A stretch of DNA of 64,000 nt from Lewinellaceae bacterium (GCA_020636045.1 JACJYP010000007.1:62001-126000); one strand, 5' to 3'. Positions 16,668 to 25,420 are shown, counted from the first letter of the stretch. Notes: generated from the sequence alone by a model not told the origin. Translations and numbers: made by a program.

Positions 16668-16933
16668 TATTTCGGAATGGTTTTGAGCTGCCTTTCGATC
16701 TCTCTGGTGCGCAATGCCCGAAATGAATCGACGAGATGAGGCAAACTGCGCTGCCGCTCGAGTACGCACATTGAATCCAGTTCCGCCTTGACATTGCGCA
16801 TCCCGACCCCGGAAAGCGAATCGATGGTCTGGCGTGTTTCGGCATCGAGCGGGGCTTCGGTGCCGCTGCAGGAAGCGACGGCGCAGATCAGGGCGAAGGA
16901 CAGCAGAATTGAAAGGAAAGAGGGCTTATGCAT
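16667..16933 (-). CDS. Small lipoprotein of unknown function
   Basis: An 88-residue protein with an N-terminal hydrophobic segment and lipobox (SFALICAVASC, then SGTEAP). The mature part is charged and helical (AETRQTIDSL, VKAELDSMCVLERQRS, LREIERQLK-like end). No family recognised. It overlaps the membrane methyltransferase gene by one base, so the two are probably made together. ATG 16933 is chosen because it gives the lipoprotein signal. Confidence 0.7.
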   Translation of the reverse strand: MHKPSFLSILLSFALICAVASCSGTEAPLDAETRQTIDSLSGVGMRNVKAELDSMCVLERQRSLPHLVDSFRALRTREIERQLKTIPK

Positions 16934-17069
16934 GGATCCGGGTTGACAGTGCCTTCGGTTATTTTGAGAAGGATGTGTGCAAAAGTAGGGATGTCGGCGT
17001 AAAAAGAATCGTCGGGTGCAGGCGGCAGTGTGATCGCGGTCGGACATTTACGATGGGTAAATACAGTCA

Positions 17070-17435
17070 TCACTTCACCCGCCCCGTCTGCCGCTCGATA
17101 TGCTCTTCGCCCCAGGCGCGGATCGACTCGATCACCGGTTCCAGGGTGCGGCCGCAGTCCGTCAGGCGATATTCCACGGTCGGCGGCACGGTTGCGTAGG
17201 CCTTGCGGTGGACGATGCCGTTGGCTTCGAGTTCTTTCAGGGAAGCGATCAGCATGCGGGGCGTGATGCCGCCTACCTCGCGCTCCAGTTCCTTGAAACG
17301 GAGCGTACCTTTTTTCATCAGGCTGTAGATAATGGCAAATTTCCACTTCCCTTCGAGCAGGTCAAGCGTGGCCCTGAACGGGCATTCAATCGGAGAAAAT
17401 GATTTTCCACGCGTATTTTTTTTCGATGCAAGCAT
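17070..17435 (-). CDS. HxlR (DUF24) family regulator with conserved N-terminal cysteine
   Basis: A 121-residue winged-helix regulator. SPIECPFRATLDLLEGKWKF is the family N-terminus; the Cys in E-C-P-F is at the place of the redox-sensing Cys of YodB/HypR-type members, so control by electrophiles or oxidants is plausible. GTLRFKELEREVGGITPRML is the DNA-binding helix region and TVEYRLTDCGRTL the wing. It is divergent from a pirin gene with 116 bp between, which holds a TACTT-GTAA-AAGTA palindrome. It likely represses that pair. Start at MLASKK; the longer frame from 17477 is not family-like. Confidence 0.9.
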   Translation of the reverse strand: MLASKKNTRGKSFSPIECPFRATLDLLEGKWKFAIIYSLMKKGTLRFKELEREVGGITPRMLIASLKELEANGIVHRKAYATVPPTVEYRLTDCGRTLEPVIESIRAWGEEHIERQTGRVK

Positions 17436-17486
17436 TTGATTATCAGCAAAAGTTACAAAAATGAAACTGATATACATTGATGAAAC

Positions 17487-17521
17487 TACTTGTAAAAGTA
17501 TAGCAACTTGCCGTAATTTTG
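17487..17521 (+). promoter_or_regulatory. Promoter of the pirin gene with overlapping operator-like palindrome
   Basis: TTG (17490-17492), 21 nt, then TAATTTTG (17514-17521): a Bacteroidota -33/-7 promoter ending 30 bases before the pirin ATG. The palindrome TACTT-GTAA-AAGTA (17487-17500) overlaps the -33 element, where a repressor such as the adjacent HxlR protein could act. Confidence 0.65.
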
Positions 17522-17551
17522 TACCGTTGTAAGCATTTTAACATCACGACC

Positions 17552-18427
17552 ATGCGAAGAAAAGACTTTCTCAAAACGGGCCTGCTGGGCGCCGGCATTT
17601 TTGCCGCCACCAAATCGGTGGGGAAACTCGCTGAAAACGGCATCGACGAACTCAGGCCGCTCGACATTATCGGATTCAATCACCTTCCAAATACGGAGTC
17701 AAAAATGATGGCAAACACTGTTTTGCACAAGGCCGATACCCGCGGCCACGCCAACCACGGCTGGCTTGACAGCCACCATACCTTTTCTTTTGCCAATTAT
17801 TACAATCCCGAGCGCATGCACTTCGGTGTGCTGCGCGTGCTCAACGACGATGTGGTCGCTCCCGGGCGCGGCTTCGGCACACACCCGCACGATAACATGG
17901 AGATCATTTCCATCCCGCTTTCGGGCGATCTCGAACACAAGGATTCGATGGGCAATACCGCCGTGATCCGGCAGGGCGACATTCAGGTCATGAGTGCCGG
18001 CACGGGCATCCAGCACTCGGAATTCAACAAAAACAGCGATCAGGACGTGCGTTTTTTGCAGATCTGGGTATTTCCCAACAAGCGTAACGCAACGCCCCGC
18101 TACGACCAGATCAGCCTCGACAATGACAAACTGAAAAACAACCTGCTGCAGGTGCTGTCGCCCGACCCCGACGACGAAGGCGTATGGATACACCAGAACG
18201 CCTGGTTTCATCTCGGGCAACTCGACAAGGACTTTAAAACGGAATATGCGCTGAAGGACCCCGCCAAGAACGGCGTGTATGCCTTTGTCATAGAAGGCGA
18301 GGTTGCCATCAACGGGCAGGCGCTGGGCCAGCGCGACGGTTTCGGTGTCTGGGATGCTTCCACGCTGGAGATCACGGCAACTTCCGACGCACGCCTGCTG
18401 CTGATGGAGGTGCCGATGAGTTTGTGA
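17552..18427 (+). CDS. Pirin family protein with Tat-like signal
   Basis: A 291-residue pirin (bicupin). The pirin core is clear: HGWLDSHHTFSFANYYNP, LRVLNDDVVAPGRGFGTHPH, NMEIISIPLSGDLEHKDS and GTGIQHSEFN supply the His/His/His/Glu iron site. It resembles the YhhW subgroup with quercetinase-like activity. The N-terminus is odd: MRRKDFLKTGLLGAGIFAAT is a twin-arginine motif (RRKDFLK) followed by a hydrophobic stretch, so the protein may be exported folded, while most pirins are cytoplasmic. An internal ATG at about 17705 would give a form without the signal. It is divergent from an HxlR regulator. Confidence 0.9.
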   Translation: MRRKDFLKTGLLGAGIFAATKSVGKLAENGIDELRPLDIIGFNHLPNTESKMMANTVLHKADTRGHANHGWLDSHHTFSFANYYNPERMHFGVLRVLNDDVVAPGRGFGTHPHDNMEIISIPLSGDLEHKDSMGNTAVIRQGDIQVMSAGTGIQHSEFNKNSDQDVRFLQIWVFPNKRNATPRYDQISLDNDKLKNNLLQVLSPDPDDEGVWIHQNAWFHLGQLDKDFKTEYALKDPAKNGVYAFVIEGEVAINGQALGQRDGFGVWDASTLEITATSDARLLLMEVPMSL

Positions 18428-18456
18428 TTTGATTTAGGGTGTGTCTGAAGAATACG

Positions 18457-18491
18457 AAAAGCGGTATCCGGAATTCCGGGTGCCGCTTTTT
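18457..18491. terminator. Terminator after the pirin gene
   Basis: AAAAGCGG (18457-18464) pairs with CCGCTTTT (18483-18490), with the inner palindrome CCGGAATTCCGG in between and a T after the stem. It lies 30 bases past the pirin stop. Confidence 0.75.
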
Positions 18492-18578
18492 GCTATTATA
18501 TCATACCGGAACGGCGGGGTAACTTTAGGTCTGCTGAAAACGTCTGTCAGAACATGCTACGTTTTTATTGCATGATTG

Positions 18579-19793
18579 ATGGATAAGATGAGAAATATAT
18601 ATTGGATTGCTGCCTTTTTCGGGCTTTTGCTGGCATCGTGTACATTATTTCACAAAGGCAGCGAGTCGAAACCGGCACCGGTCATACCGAACTACGCCGA
18701 CTCCCTGGATCTGCTGCTCCGGGGCTGGCATGACAAGGGCAATCTGCCGGGTTTTGCAGTTGCCGTTTTTTCAAAGGACACCATTTATTACCAGCGGGGC
18801 TTCGGATATGCGAACCTGGAAACCAGGCAGGCATATACCCCCAATACCGTGCAGATGATCGCCTCCGTATCGAAAACCTTGATCGGCGTCGCGCTGATGC
18901 AGGCTATGGAAGCGGGCAAACTAAACCTGGATGACGACATCAATAAATACCTGCCGTTCAGGATCATACATCCGAAATATCCCGATTCGGTCATTCGCAT
19001 CCGCCATTTGGCAATGCACGTCTCCGGTATTCGCGATTCGCTCTACTACAACCGGTCTTATCTGTTCGGGGCGGCCCTCGACAAAAACATATTTTCGAAA
19101 GAATGGTGGCCCCTCGTCGAAGTCTACAACCGGAATCAGCCGATGGAAATGAGTATTTTCCTCGAAAAAATACTGTCGAAGCAAGGAGAGTGGTACAACG
19201 ACGACAACTTTTACGACCATGCGCCGGGTGCGGCGTACGAATACAGCAACCTTGGTGCAACCCTGCTGGCTTATATCCTCGAACGCGCCACAAAAGAGGA
19301 TTACCGCTCATTTACCCGCAAGCGTATTTTACAACCGCTGGGGATGCGTTCCAGCAGCTGGGAAAAACCTCAAAAATGCCGGAAATGCAGTGCATATTAT
19401 CTGGAAAACGGGAGTCGCGTGCCGGAATACCGGCTTATTACCTATCCGGACGGCGGGTTGTACAGTTCGGTAGCGGACATGACAAAATTTCTGCAGGAAA
19501 TGATAAAGGGCTTTGGCGGGGAAGGCACACTTTTGCCGACCCGCTCCTACCACATGATGATGGGTAAACAGCCGGGTGGAGAAGCATTTCCCGACGGGTT
19601 GTGCTGGGACTTGTCGATCCCCTGCTGCATCGGGCATGCCGGCAACGACTTCGGCACTTCGACGCTGATGTATTTCGAGCCGTCGACCGGCATCGGCAGG
19701 ATATTGTTTGCAAACAAGTCGCTGCAAGCGGATTCCGAGGCAACTTTTTACGGCATTTTCAATGACCTGTTCCGGTACGACTTGCGGAAATGA
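18579..19793 (+). CDS. Serine hydrolase lipoprotein, class C beta-lactamase-like
   Basis: A 404-residue protein of the beta-lactamase/transpeptidase-like serine hydrolase family. Lipobox at LLLASCT (Cys21). The catalytic S-x-x-K is S96-V-S-K99 (IASVSKTLIGVAL), the Y-x-N motif is YEYSNLGATLLAYIL, and the third motif is a H-x-G variant in CIGHAGND. Spacing and the HVSGIRDSLYYN segment fit peptidase or esterase members of the group more than true beta-lactamases. Substrate unknown. ATG 18579 is chosen; a TTG lies directly before. The next gene starts 70 bp downstream. Confidence 0.88.
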   Translation: MDKMRNIYWIAAFFGLLLASCTLFHKGSESKPAPVIPNYADSLDLLLRGWHDKGNLPGFAVAVFSKDTIYYQRGFGYANLETRQAYTPNTVQMIASVSKTLIGVALMQAMEAGKLNLDDDINKYLPFRIIHPKYPDSVIRIRHLAMHVSGIRDSLYYNRSYLFGAALDKNIFSKEWWPLVEVYNRNQPMEMSIFLEKILSKQGEWYNDDNFYDHAPGAAYEYSNLGATLLAYILERATKEDYRSFTRKRILQPLGMRSSSWEKPQKCRKCSAYYLENGSRVPEYRLITYPDGGLYSSVADMTKFLQEMIKGFGGEGTLLPTRSYHMMMGKQPGGEAFPDGLCWDLSIPCCIGHAGNDFGTSTLMYFEPSTGIGRILFANKSLQADSEATFYGIFNDLFRYDLRK

Positions 19794-19864
19794 GGTCTTT
19801 TCCCGTTTCAACCTCCGGGTTCGCCAGAATTTCCGACATTCGCGATTCCACAAAAGGACTCGCC

Positions 19865-21253
19865 ATGTTTTCAGAAAATACTTACCGCGCCCGCCGTACA
19901 CGGCTAAAAAAAGACCTCGGCTCGGGCCTTCTTTTTTTTACGGGCAACAATGAAGTCGGCATGAATTACGCCGGCAACGACTACCATTTCCGACAGGACA
20001 GCAATTTTCTCTACTTCTTTGGCATCGACAAGCCAGGCTTGGCTGCGGTGATCGATATCGACGCGGACCGCGACATCATTTTCGGCGACGACCTCAGCAT
20101 CGAAGACGTCGTCTGGATGGGCGCCGCGCCGCGCATGAAAACGCTCGCCGCGCAGGTGGGGGTGCAGGAGGTGCTGCCGTTTCGGCGTCTCTTGCCGTTC
20201 CTGAAAAAGAACCGGCGCGCCGGCAGGGCGATCCACTACCTGCCGCCTTACCGGCACGATAATATGCTGCTGTTGAAGGATGCGCTGAACATCCCCGTTG
20301 CGAAGCAAAAAACGGCGGCATCCGAAGCCTTTATTCGCGCCGTGGTGGCGCAGCGTGCGCACAAAAGCGACGAGGAAGTAGCGGAAATGGAACGCGCCGT
20401 GGATGTCAGCGGCGAAATGCATGTAGCGGCCATGAAAGCCGCACGCGAAGGGCAGCGGGAAGCCGAACTGGCCGGGCTGGTGGAAGGTATCGCCGTGTCG
20501 GGTGGCGGCCACCTCTCTTACCCGGTGATCCTGACCGTGAACGGGCAGATACTGCACAACCACTACCACGGAAATACCCTGCAAAAAGGCCAAATGGTAC
20601 TGGGCGACTTCGGCGCCGAGACGGCCATGCATTACGCCGGCGACATCACGCGCACATTTCCGGTGGCCGGAAAATTCACGACCAGACAACGCGAGATATA
20701 CGAGATCGTGCTCGACGCGGAGATCGGCGCCATCGCTTCGCTGAAACCCGGCATCCCGTACCGCGACGTGCATCTTGCGGCAGCACGCCGCATGGCCGAG
20801 GGCCTCAGAGCGCTGGGGCTCATGCGCGGCAATCTCGACGAAGCCGTGGCACAGGGCGCCCACGCATTGTTTTTTCCGCACGGCCTGGGGCACATGATCG
20901 GCATGGATGTGCATGACATGGAAGACCTTGGCGAAAACTATGTCGGCTATTCGGAAAATGTGCGGCGCAGCGAGCAGTTCGGCACCGCCTACCTGCGCCT
21001 GGCGCGCGCGCTTGAGCCGGGCTTCGTGCTCACGGTGGAGCCCGGCATCTATTTTATTCCGCAACTGATCGACCAGTGGCGGCGCAAAAAAAAGTTCGAG
21101 GAGTTCATCAACTACCCGGCGCTGAAAAAATACCGCGACTTCGGCGGCATCCGTATCGAAGACAACGTGCTGATCACTGAAAACGGGCACCGGATACTCG
21201 GCAACCCGATCCCCAAAACCGTGGAAGCGGTGGAAAATTTGCGGAAAGGGTAA
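19865..21253 (+). CDS. pepP: Xaa-Pro aminopeptidase (aminopeptidase P)
   Basis: A 462-residue M24B metallopeptidase that removes an N-terminal residue ahead of proline. The N-terminal AMP_N domain is clear (FTGNNEVGMNYAGNDYHFRQ, NFLYFFGIDKPG). In the catalytic pita-bread domain the five metal ligands are in GDFGAET (Asp), YAGDITRTFPV (Asp), FFPHGLGHMIGMDVHD (His), LTVEPGIYF (Glu) and GGIRIEDNVL (Glu). Start at 19865 (MFSENTYRARR) is by homology; the frame is open from 19790, where it would overlap the upstream stop. Same strand as the serine hydrolase, so possibly co-transcribed. Confidence 0.93.
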   Translation: MFSENTYRARRTRLKKDLGSGLLFFTGNNEVGMNYAGNDYHFRQDSNFLYFFGIDKPGLAAVIDIDADRDIIFGDDLSIEDVVWMGAAPRMKTLAAQVGVQEVLPFRRLLPFLKKNRRAGRAIHYLPPYRHDNMLLLKDALNIPVAKQKTAASEAFIRAVVAQRAHKSDEEVAEMERAVDVSGEMHVAAMKAAREGQREAELAGLVEGIAVSGGGHLSYPVILTVNGQILHNHYHGNTLQKGQMVLGDFGAETAMHYAGDITRTFPVAGKFTTRQREIYEIVLDAEIGAIASLKPGIPYRDVHLAAARRMAEGLRALGLMRGNLDEAVAQGAHALFFPHGLGHMIGMDVHDMEDLGENYVGYSENVRRSEQFGTAYLRLARALEPGFVLTVEPGIYFIPQLIDQWRRKKKFEEFINYPALKKYRDFGGIRIEDNVLITENGHRILGNPIPKTVEAVENLRKG

Positions 21254-21288
21254 TGTTATATCTACACATATAAAGGGCCTAAAAAATG

Positions 21289-21320
21289 AACGCCCGACGG
21301 TACCGGAGCCGTCGGGCGTT
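21289..21320. terminator. Perfect 12-bp hairpin between convergent genes
   Basis: AACGCCCGACGG (21289-21300) and CCGTCGGGCGTT (21309-21320) are perfect complements around an 8-nt loop, between the aminopeptidase gene and the convergent small membrane protein gene. Confidence 0.8.
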
Positions 21321-21340
21321 GTTGTTGATAAAGGTGTGTT

Positions 21341-21694
21341 TCAGGAGCCGGCATTCGCTTTGTTGAGCATGCCTTGCAGAAAGCCGCCGACACCGCCGCC
21401 GGCGCCGCCAAGTACGCCGCCGCCGAGAATGGAGCCGAGCATACCGCCTGCCATGTCGCTACCCAACACTCCGCTCAGGATGGAACCGAGCCCTCCGTCG
21501 CTTGCCAGCACACCCAGCGCGCCGCCCCCCAGCAGTCCGGACAAAGCGCCGTCTTTCGGGTTTTGTTTCAGAAAAATACTCGCTACGGCACTGGCCAGCG
21601 GAACAACCCAGGTCGCCGTACCGGCGGGCAGAAGTTTGTTAGCCAGGAAGCCGACTACAAGGGTGATCACAGAAGAAAGTAAGGTGTTTTTCAT
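21341..21694 (-). CDS. Small glycine-rich membrane protein
   Basis: A 117-residue protein. The N-terminus has a hydrophobic segment (LLSSVITLVVGFLANKLLPA), a second one follows (TWVVPLASAVASIFL), and the C-terminal half is a Gly/Leu-rich repeat (LSGLLGGGALGVLAS, LGSILSGVLGSDMAGGMLGSILGGGVLGGAGGGVGGF) like glycine-zipper membrane proteins. No function recognised. Transcribed alone on the minus strand. Confidence 0.68.
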   Translation of the reverse strand: MKNTLLSSVITLVVGFLANKLLPAGTATWVVPLASAVASIFLKQNPKDGALSGLLGGGALGVLASDGGLGSILSGVLGSDMAGGMLGSILGGGVLGGAGGGVGGFLQGMLNKANAGS

Positions 21695-21814
21695 GATTTG
21701 ACCATTCGTTTTGTGATAGATAGATACGTTGTATCAATATCCGGCATCTGCAAATGTATTCAATATAAAATTTTAAAATATAAAATCTGGTCAGTTTTTA
21801 CTGTCCGCCCTTTT

Positions 21815-22171
21815 TTATGCTGTGCCAGGATGCTCTACACCCATTTCGTCCATAAGATTCAGCCCGTATTGCCGGATCATATCGATCACAGGAATAACAT
21901 CCCTGCCGCGTTCGGTCAGCGAATACTCCACCTTTGGCGGCACGACGGGGTACACTTTCCGGCTGATGTAGCCGTCGGCTTCCAGTTCCCGGAGTTGTGC
22001 GGTCAGCATTTTGTGGGTCACTTTGCCGATGTCTTTTTTCAGTTCGCCGTAGCGCATGATGCGGGTTTTCAGGCGCCAAAGGATGGGCATTTTCCAGGCG
22101 CCGCCGATGCGGCTCATGGCAAATTCGACGGGGTTGTAGTATAGCCTGTTATCGTAAAGAAACTCGGGCAT
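21815..22171 (-). CDS. HxlR (DUF24) family regulator without the sensing cysteine
   Basis: A 118-residue winged-helix protein. PVEFAMSRIGGAWKMPILWR is the family N-terminus but has Asn-Pro where redox-sensing members have Cys-Pro. LKKDIGKVTHKMLTAQLREL is the recognition helix and KVEYSLTERGRDVIPVI the wing. It is divergent from a DJ-1/PfpI gene with 128 bp between them; an 18-bp palindrome sits in that gap. The arrangement copies the HxlR/pirin pair 4.7 kb upstream. Confidence 0.9.
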   Translation of the reverse strand: MPEFLYDNRLYYNPVEFAMSRIGGAWKMPILWRLKTRIMRYGELKKDIGKVTHKMLTAQLRELEADGYISRKVYPVVPPKVEYSLTERGRDVIPVIDMIRQYGLNLMDEMGVEHPGTA

Positions 22172-22196
22172 CGTTTGTAATGGTTTGATTTACAAT

Positions 22197-22214
22197 TTAC
22201 TTTCCAAAAAGTAA
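22197..22214. promoter_or_regulatory. Operator-like palindrome between hxlR-type gene and DJ-1 gene
   Basis: TTACTTT-CCAA-AAAGTAA is a perfect 7-bp palindrome with a 4-bp spacer, 26 bases upstream of the regulator ATG and 86 bases before the divergent gene. It shares the TACTT...AAGTA ends of the palindrome at 17487-17500. Confidence 0.6.
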
Positions 22215-22299
22215 GTATGGCACTTTTGGGTAACTATATTGCCAAAGGTAGTATGGCGGACGCAACTTTGCCCTGTTGTTTCACCAAACGTCTTTTGCC

Positions 22300-23037
22300 A
22301 TGAGTGCTAGTCTGAATATCACCCGCCCCAAAAAGATCGCCCTGATCGCCGCCAACCCATCCGTAAGCCAAACGACCGGCTGGCCCATTGGATTCTGGTA
22401 CGCCGAACTCACACACCCGTATTGGGAATTCACGGAGCGCGGCTACGAAGTCGATATTTTTTCGCCCGACGGCGGCGCGCTGGTAGCCGATGGCTACAGC
22501 GATCCGGAAGACCCGAGCGGCTATTCGGCGCACGACCTGATCTCCCTGGGCTTCAAAAAATCACCGCAACACGCCGCCCTGCTCGAGCAAACACGTCCGA
22601 TCTCGGCAATTGATATAGACACTTATGACGCGGTATTCCTCACGGGTGGCCAGTCGCCGATGTACACGTTCATCGACAACGAAGCGTTGCATCGCCTGGT
22701 CGCAGATTTTTACGAGCGGGAAAAAGTGCTGGGCATCGTCTGCCACGCTACCTGCATTCTTCTGAAAGTGAAAACTGCCGACGGAAAACTGCTCGTGGAG
22801 GGCAAAACCTGGACCGGCTTCGCCGACAGCGAAGAGCAATACGCCGATAACTTTGTCGGCAAGCGCATTCAGCCGTTCCGGATCGAAGAGGAGGCGAAAA
22901 AATTGCCGGACACGAACTTCATCACCGCCGGCATGTTCAAAGAATTTGCCGTGCGTGACGGCCGCCTCATCACCGGGCAGCAGCAATACAGCGGCGCAGC
23001 GGCGGCCCGGATGGTGATCGAAGCCCTGGGCGTGTGA
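22300..23037 (+). CDS. DJ-1/PfpI family protein (type 1 glutamine amidotransferase-like)
   Basis: A 245-residue protein of the HchA-like branch of the DJ-1/PfpI superfamily. GFWYAELTHPYWEFTERGYE has the conserved acidic residue near the active site, VFLTGGQSP is the G-G-H-like loop, and VLGIVCHATCILL is the nucleophile elbow with the reactive Cys in V-C-H. Such proteins act as glyoxalase III, deglycase or chaperone; which applies cannot be told. The divergent HxlR regulator probably controls it. A TTG/CAACTTTG promoter-like pair precedes the ATG at 22300. Confidence 0.88.
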   Translation: MSASLNITRPKKIALIAANPSVSQTTGWPIGFWYAELTHPYWEFTERGYEVDIFSPDGGALVADGYSDPEDPSGYSAHDLISLGFKKSPQHAALLEQTRPISAIDIDTYDAVFLTGGQSPMYTFIDNEALHRLVADFYEREKVLGIVCHATCILLKVKTADGKLLVEGKTWTGFADSEEQYADNFVGKRIQPFRIEEEAKKLPDTNFITAGMFKEFAVRDGRLITGQQQYSGAAAARMVIEALGV

Positions 23038-23144
23038 ATCCGTAACGCCAACCTCTGGTTGGCAAAGCCCCAAAAGCGCAGCGAACGAACATCTGCCGAT
23101 CTTTTATAAACGCTAAACTTTGCCCGGGCAGCGCCTGGGAACAC

Positions 23145-23765
23145 ATGATGAACATCGCAATTATCGGAACCGGAAATGTCGGCGGCGCCCTGGCGCGCGG
23201 ACTGGCGAAAGCCGGGCATCGCATCCGCCTCGGCGTGCGCGAACTCGCAACATTTAAAGGCGCATCGTTGCTGGAGGCGTCTCCCGACATTACAGCGCAC
23301 GGCGTGCGGGAAGCAGCACAGGCCTCTGAAGTGATCATCCTGGCCACACCGGCCCAGGTAGCGCATGAAGTGGCGCGCAGTCTCGGCGATGTATCGGGCA
23401 AGGTGATCCTCGATGCTATGAACGGCGTGTTCGCGCGACCGGAAGGTTTCGAGCACACGACCGCGGCCATCCTGGCCAACTGCAACACAGCCGACGTGGT
23501 AAAATGCTTCAACACCACGGGTTACGAGAACATGCTCGACCCGAAATATGGCGATCAGGCGGCGGACATGTTCGTCGCGGGTGACAGCACGCGGGGCAAG
23601 GAGATTGCCGGACAACTGGCGCATGCACTCGGCTTTGGAGAGGTATGGGATTTCGGGGGGCTCGACAAGGTGACATTGCTGGAACAACTGGCCCTGAGCT
23701 GGATTAACCTCGCGATCATGCAAAAGCACGGCCGCGGCATCGCGTTCAAGGTATTGCGCCGGTAG
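23145..23765 (+). CDS. NADPH-dependent oxidoreductase, F420-reductase/NADP-binding type
   Basis: A 206-residue Rossmann protein. MNIAIIGTGNVGGALARGLA is the G-x-G-x-x-G dinucleotide site; SEVIILATPAQVAHEV and KVILDAMNGVF follow as in F420-dependent NADP reductase-like proteins. VVKCFNTTGYENM is the usual catalytic-domain segment. Substrate unknown; F420 use is unlikely in Bacteroidota. It is 107 bp behind the DJ-1 gene on the same strand and may share its promoter, making a small stress operon. ATG 23148 is an equal start. Confidence 0.85.
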   Translation: MMNIAIIGTGNVGGALARGLAKAGHRIRLGVRELATFKGASLLEASPDITAHGVREAAQASEVIILATPAQVAHEVARSLGDVSGKVILDAMNGVFARPEGFEHTTAAILANCNTADVVKCFNTTGYENMLDPKYGDQAADMFVAGDSTRGKEIAGQLAHALGFGEVWDFGGLDKVTLLEQLALSWINLAIMQKHGRGIAFKVLRR

Positions 23766-23854
23766 CGAATCGTTTTAGCCGTATTTTAGTTGCTTTTTAA
23801 TCGCGCGGCAAGGCAAAGGCCTGTAGGTTTGGGTTTCAAAGAACACCCAATACC

Positions 23855-25420
23855 ATGAAAGACCTCTCAAAACGCTGTAAAAGCGGCATTTTGTCGCTTT
23901 TTTTTACTTTTTGCTTTGCTATCCTGAATGCCCAGCAGGGTGCGGTGCTGCCCGACCGCGATAATTCGCTGATCACCAAACAACTGTTCAACGTGCTGAT
24001 GGCCCACCGGGAGGTGGAGTATTTTGGGCTGCCCCTGTATTTCAATTCCAACCAGTATGGCCGCAACACCGACAGCCTGCCTACGCGCAGATACCTGCCC
24101 TATTTCGAGGCCAACCTGGCGCCCTACTACATCGTGTTGAAGGGCCGCGATCTGCAACGCGACTGGCTGAAGCGCTTCAGCATTGCGTTCGAGCCGCAGA
24201 TGACCTTTCGCATTTACCTGAGTAAAGCGCAGAGTTTCCCCGTGCGGCCGCCGAGTTTTCAGCCGAAATTCCATTTCAATTATTTCATTCACCCGCGTCT
24301 CGACTCCGCAACCACGCGTTTTCAGCACCTGTCGCTGATCATAGGGCATTTGTCCAACGGACAACCCAATCCCTTTTTCCTCGATTCGGCCAAAACCATC
24401 GTCAACCTCAGGAACGGCAATTTTTCCACCAACTACCTGCGCTTCGGATACACCTTCAGCCAGTATATCAACCCCAAAACCGACGCCAACGATCGTGACG
24501 GCTGGAAAAGCAACGCCTTCTGGTCGGCCACGCTCGCCTATCAGCGCGAGATCAACATAGGCAACCTGCTGACCTTCGACGAGGACATGAACATACTGGG
24601 CTACGGGAAAAACCGCCTGGTGTCGCGGCTCCAGTTTCGCAGCGGCAATTTCCTGGGCATGCGGGCCATTTTTTCCAGTTACGACCAGCCGCCTGTCTAC
24701 CAGTCCGTGGCGGCGCCCATCGTAGAGCGCGACACCACAGTCATACGCGACGGGCAATCCGAAACCCTGTACTACATTCGCCCCTACGTCATCGTGCAGA
24801 AACTGGAAGCGCAGTCGCGCAAACACCCGAAGGGATACTGGAACTGGATGGCGCGCGTCGACCAGGCCATCGTACTCGACCGTAAGGCGATCAACCGCTA
24901 CAACGCCGATCTGATCTTCGAACTGCGCAACCTCAACTGGCGCAGCTTCAGCATCATCGCCAAGTGCTCCTGGGGGCGCGACTACATGAACCTGCGCTTC
25001 GGCGAGCGCATCCAGAGCTACCAGATCGGTATCAGTTACAACATGGACCGCTATAAAGTGCCTTACACCACGTACATAGAAACGCTGGAAAAAGGCGACG
25101 TGATCAAACTCAACGACGCGCGCGACCGCGAACTGTCGCTACACAAAACAAAACTGCCTGAAATAGACATGGTGACGCCTTCCGTGGCGCCGGTGCAATC
25201 CTACGTGCTGTACGACCGCCAACTGGACATGCGCGCACAAACACCCGCCTCGCTCGATCAAAAAAGCGAGCTGTTTAGAACGCCACCGCTGTACCGTTTC
25301 GAAAACGGCGCCTGGCAGGTCGTGAGCGACGATGCATCCGGTCTGAAAAAGATCGAAAAAGAAGGCTGGTACCGCGCCGCCGACCTGTCGTACGACAAAA
25401 TCCTGAACGGCAGTCAGTAA
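23855..25420 (+). CDS. Outer-membrane beta-barrel protein with OMPLA-like motif
   Basis: A 521-residue protein with a signal peptide (ending FAILNAQQ) and many amphipathic strands (WSATLAYQREI, NRLVSRLQFRSG, FGERIQSYQIGISYNMDRY). Residues 160-170 read SLIIGHLSNGQ; the H165-x-S167-N-G matches the His-x-Ser-Asn-Gly active-site sequence of outer membrane phospholipase A. An Asn follows in FSTNYLRFGY (193), further away than in OMPLA. The last 120 residues are a non-barrel tail. A phospholipase role is inference from this short motif. A TAGGTTTG -7 box is at 23824-23831. The stop codon runs into a repeat array. Confidence 0.7.
   Translation: MKDLSKRCKSGILSLFFTFCFAILNAQQGAVLPDRDNSLITKQLFNVLMAHREVEYFGLPLYFNSNQYGRNTDSLPTRRYLPYFEANLAPYYIVLKGRDLQRDWLKRFSIAFEPQMTFRIYLSKAQSFPVRPPSFQPKFHFNYFIHPRLDSATTRFQHLSLIIGHLSNGQPNPFFLDSAKTIVNLRNGNFSTNYLRFGYTFSQYINPKTDANDRDGWKSNAFWSATLAYQREINIGNLLTFDEDMNILGYGKNRLVSRLQFRSGNFLGMRAIFSSYDQPPVYQSVAAPIVERDTTVIRDGQSETLYYIRPYVIVQKLEAQSRKHPKGYWNWMARVDQAIVLDRKAINRYNADLIFELRNLNWRSFSIIAKCSWGRDYMNLRFGERIQSYQIGISYNMDRYKVPYTTYIETLEKGDVIKLNDARDRELSLHKTKLPEIDMVTPSVAPVQSYVLYDRQLDMRAQTPASLDQKSELFRTPPLYRFENGAWQVVSDDASGLKKIEKEGWYRAADLSYDKILNGSQ

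Noticed and set aside
18579..19793. True class C beta-lactamase
   Set aside because: The S-x-x-K and Y-x-N motifs fit, but the third motif is H-A-G and not K-T-G, and the overall layout matches general serine hydrolases.
19904..21190. 428-codon minus frame
   Set aside because: Antisense to aminopeptidase P, whose five metal ligands are all present on the plus strand.
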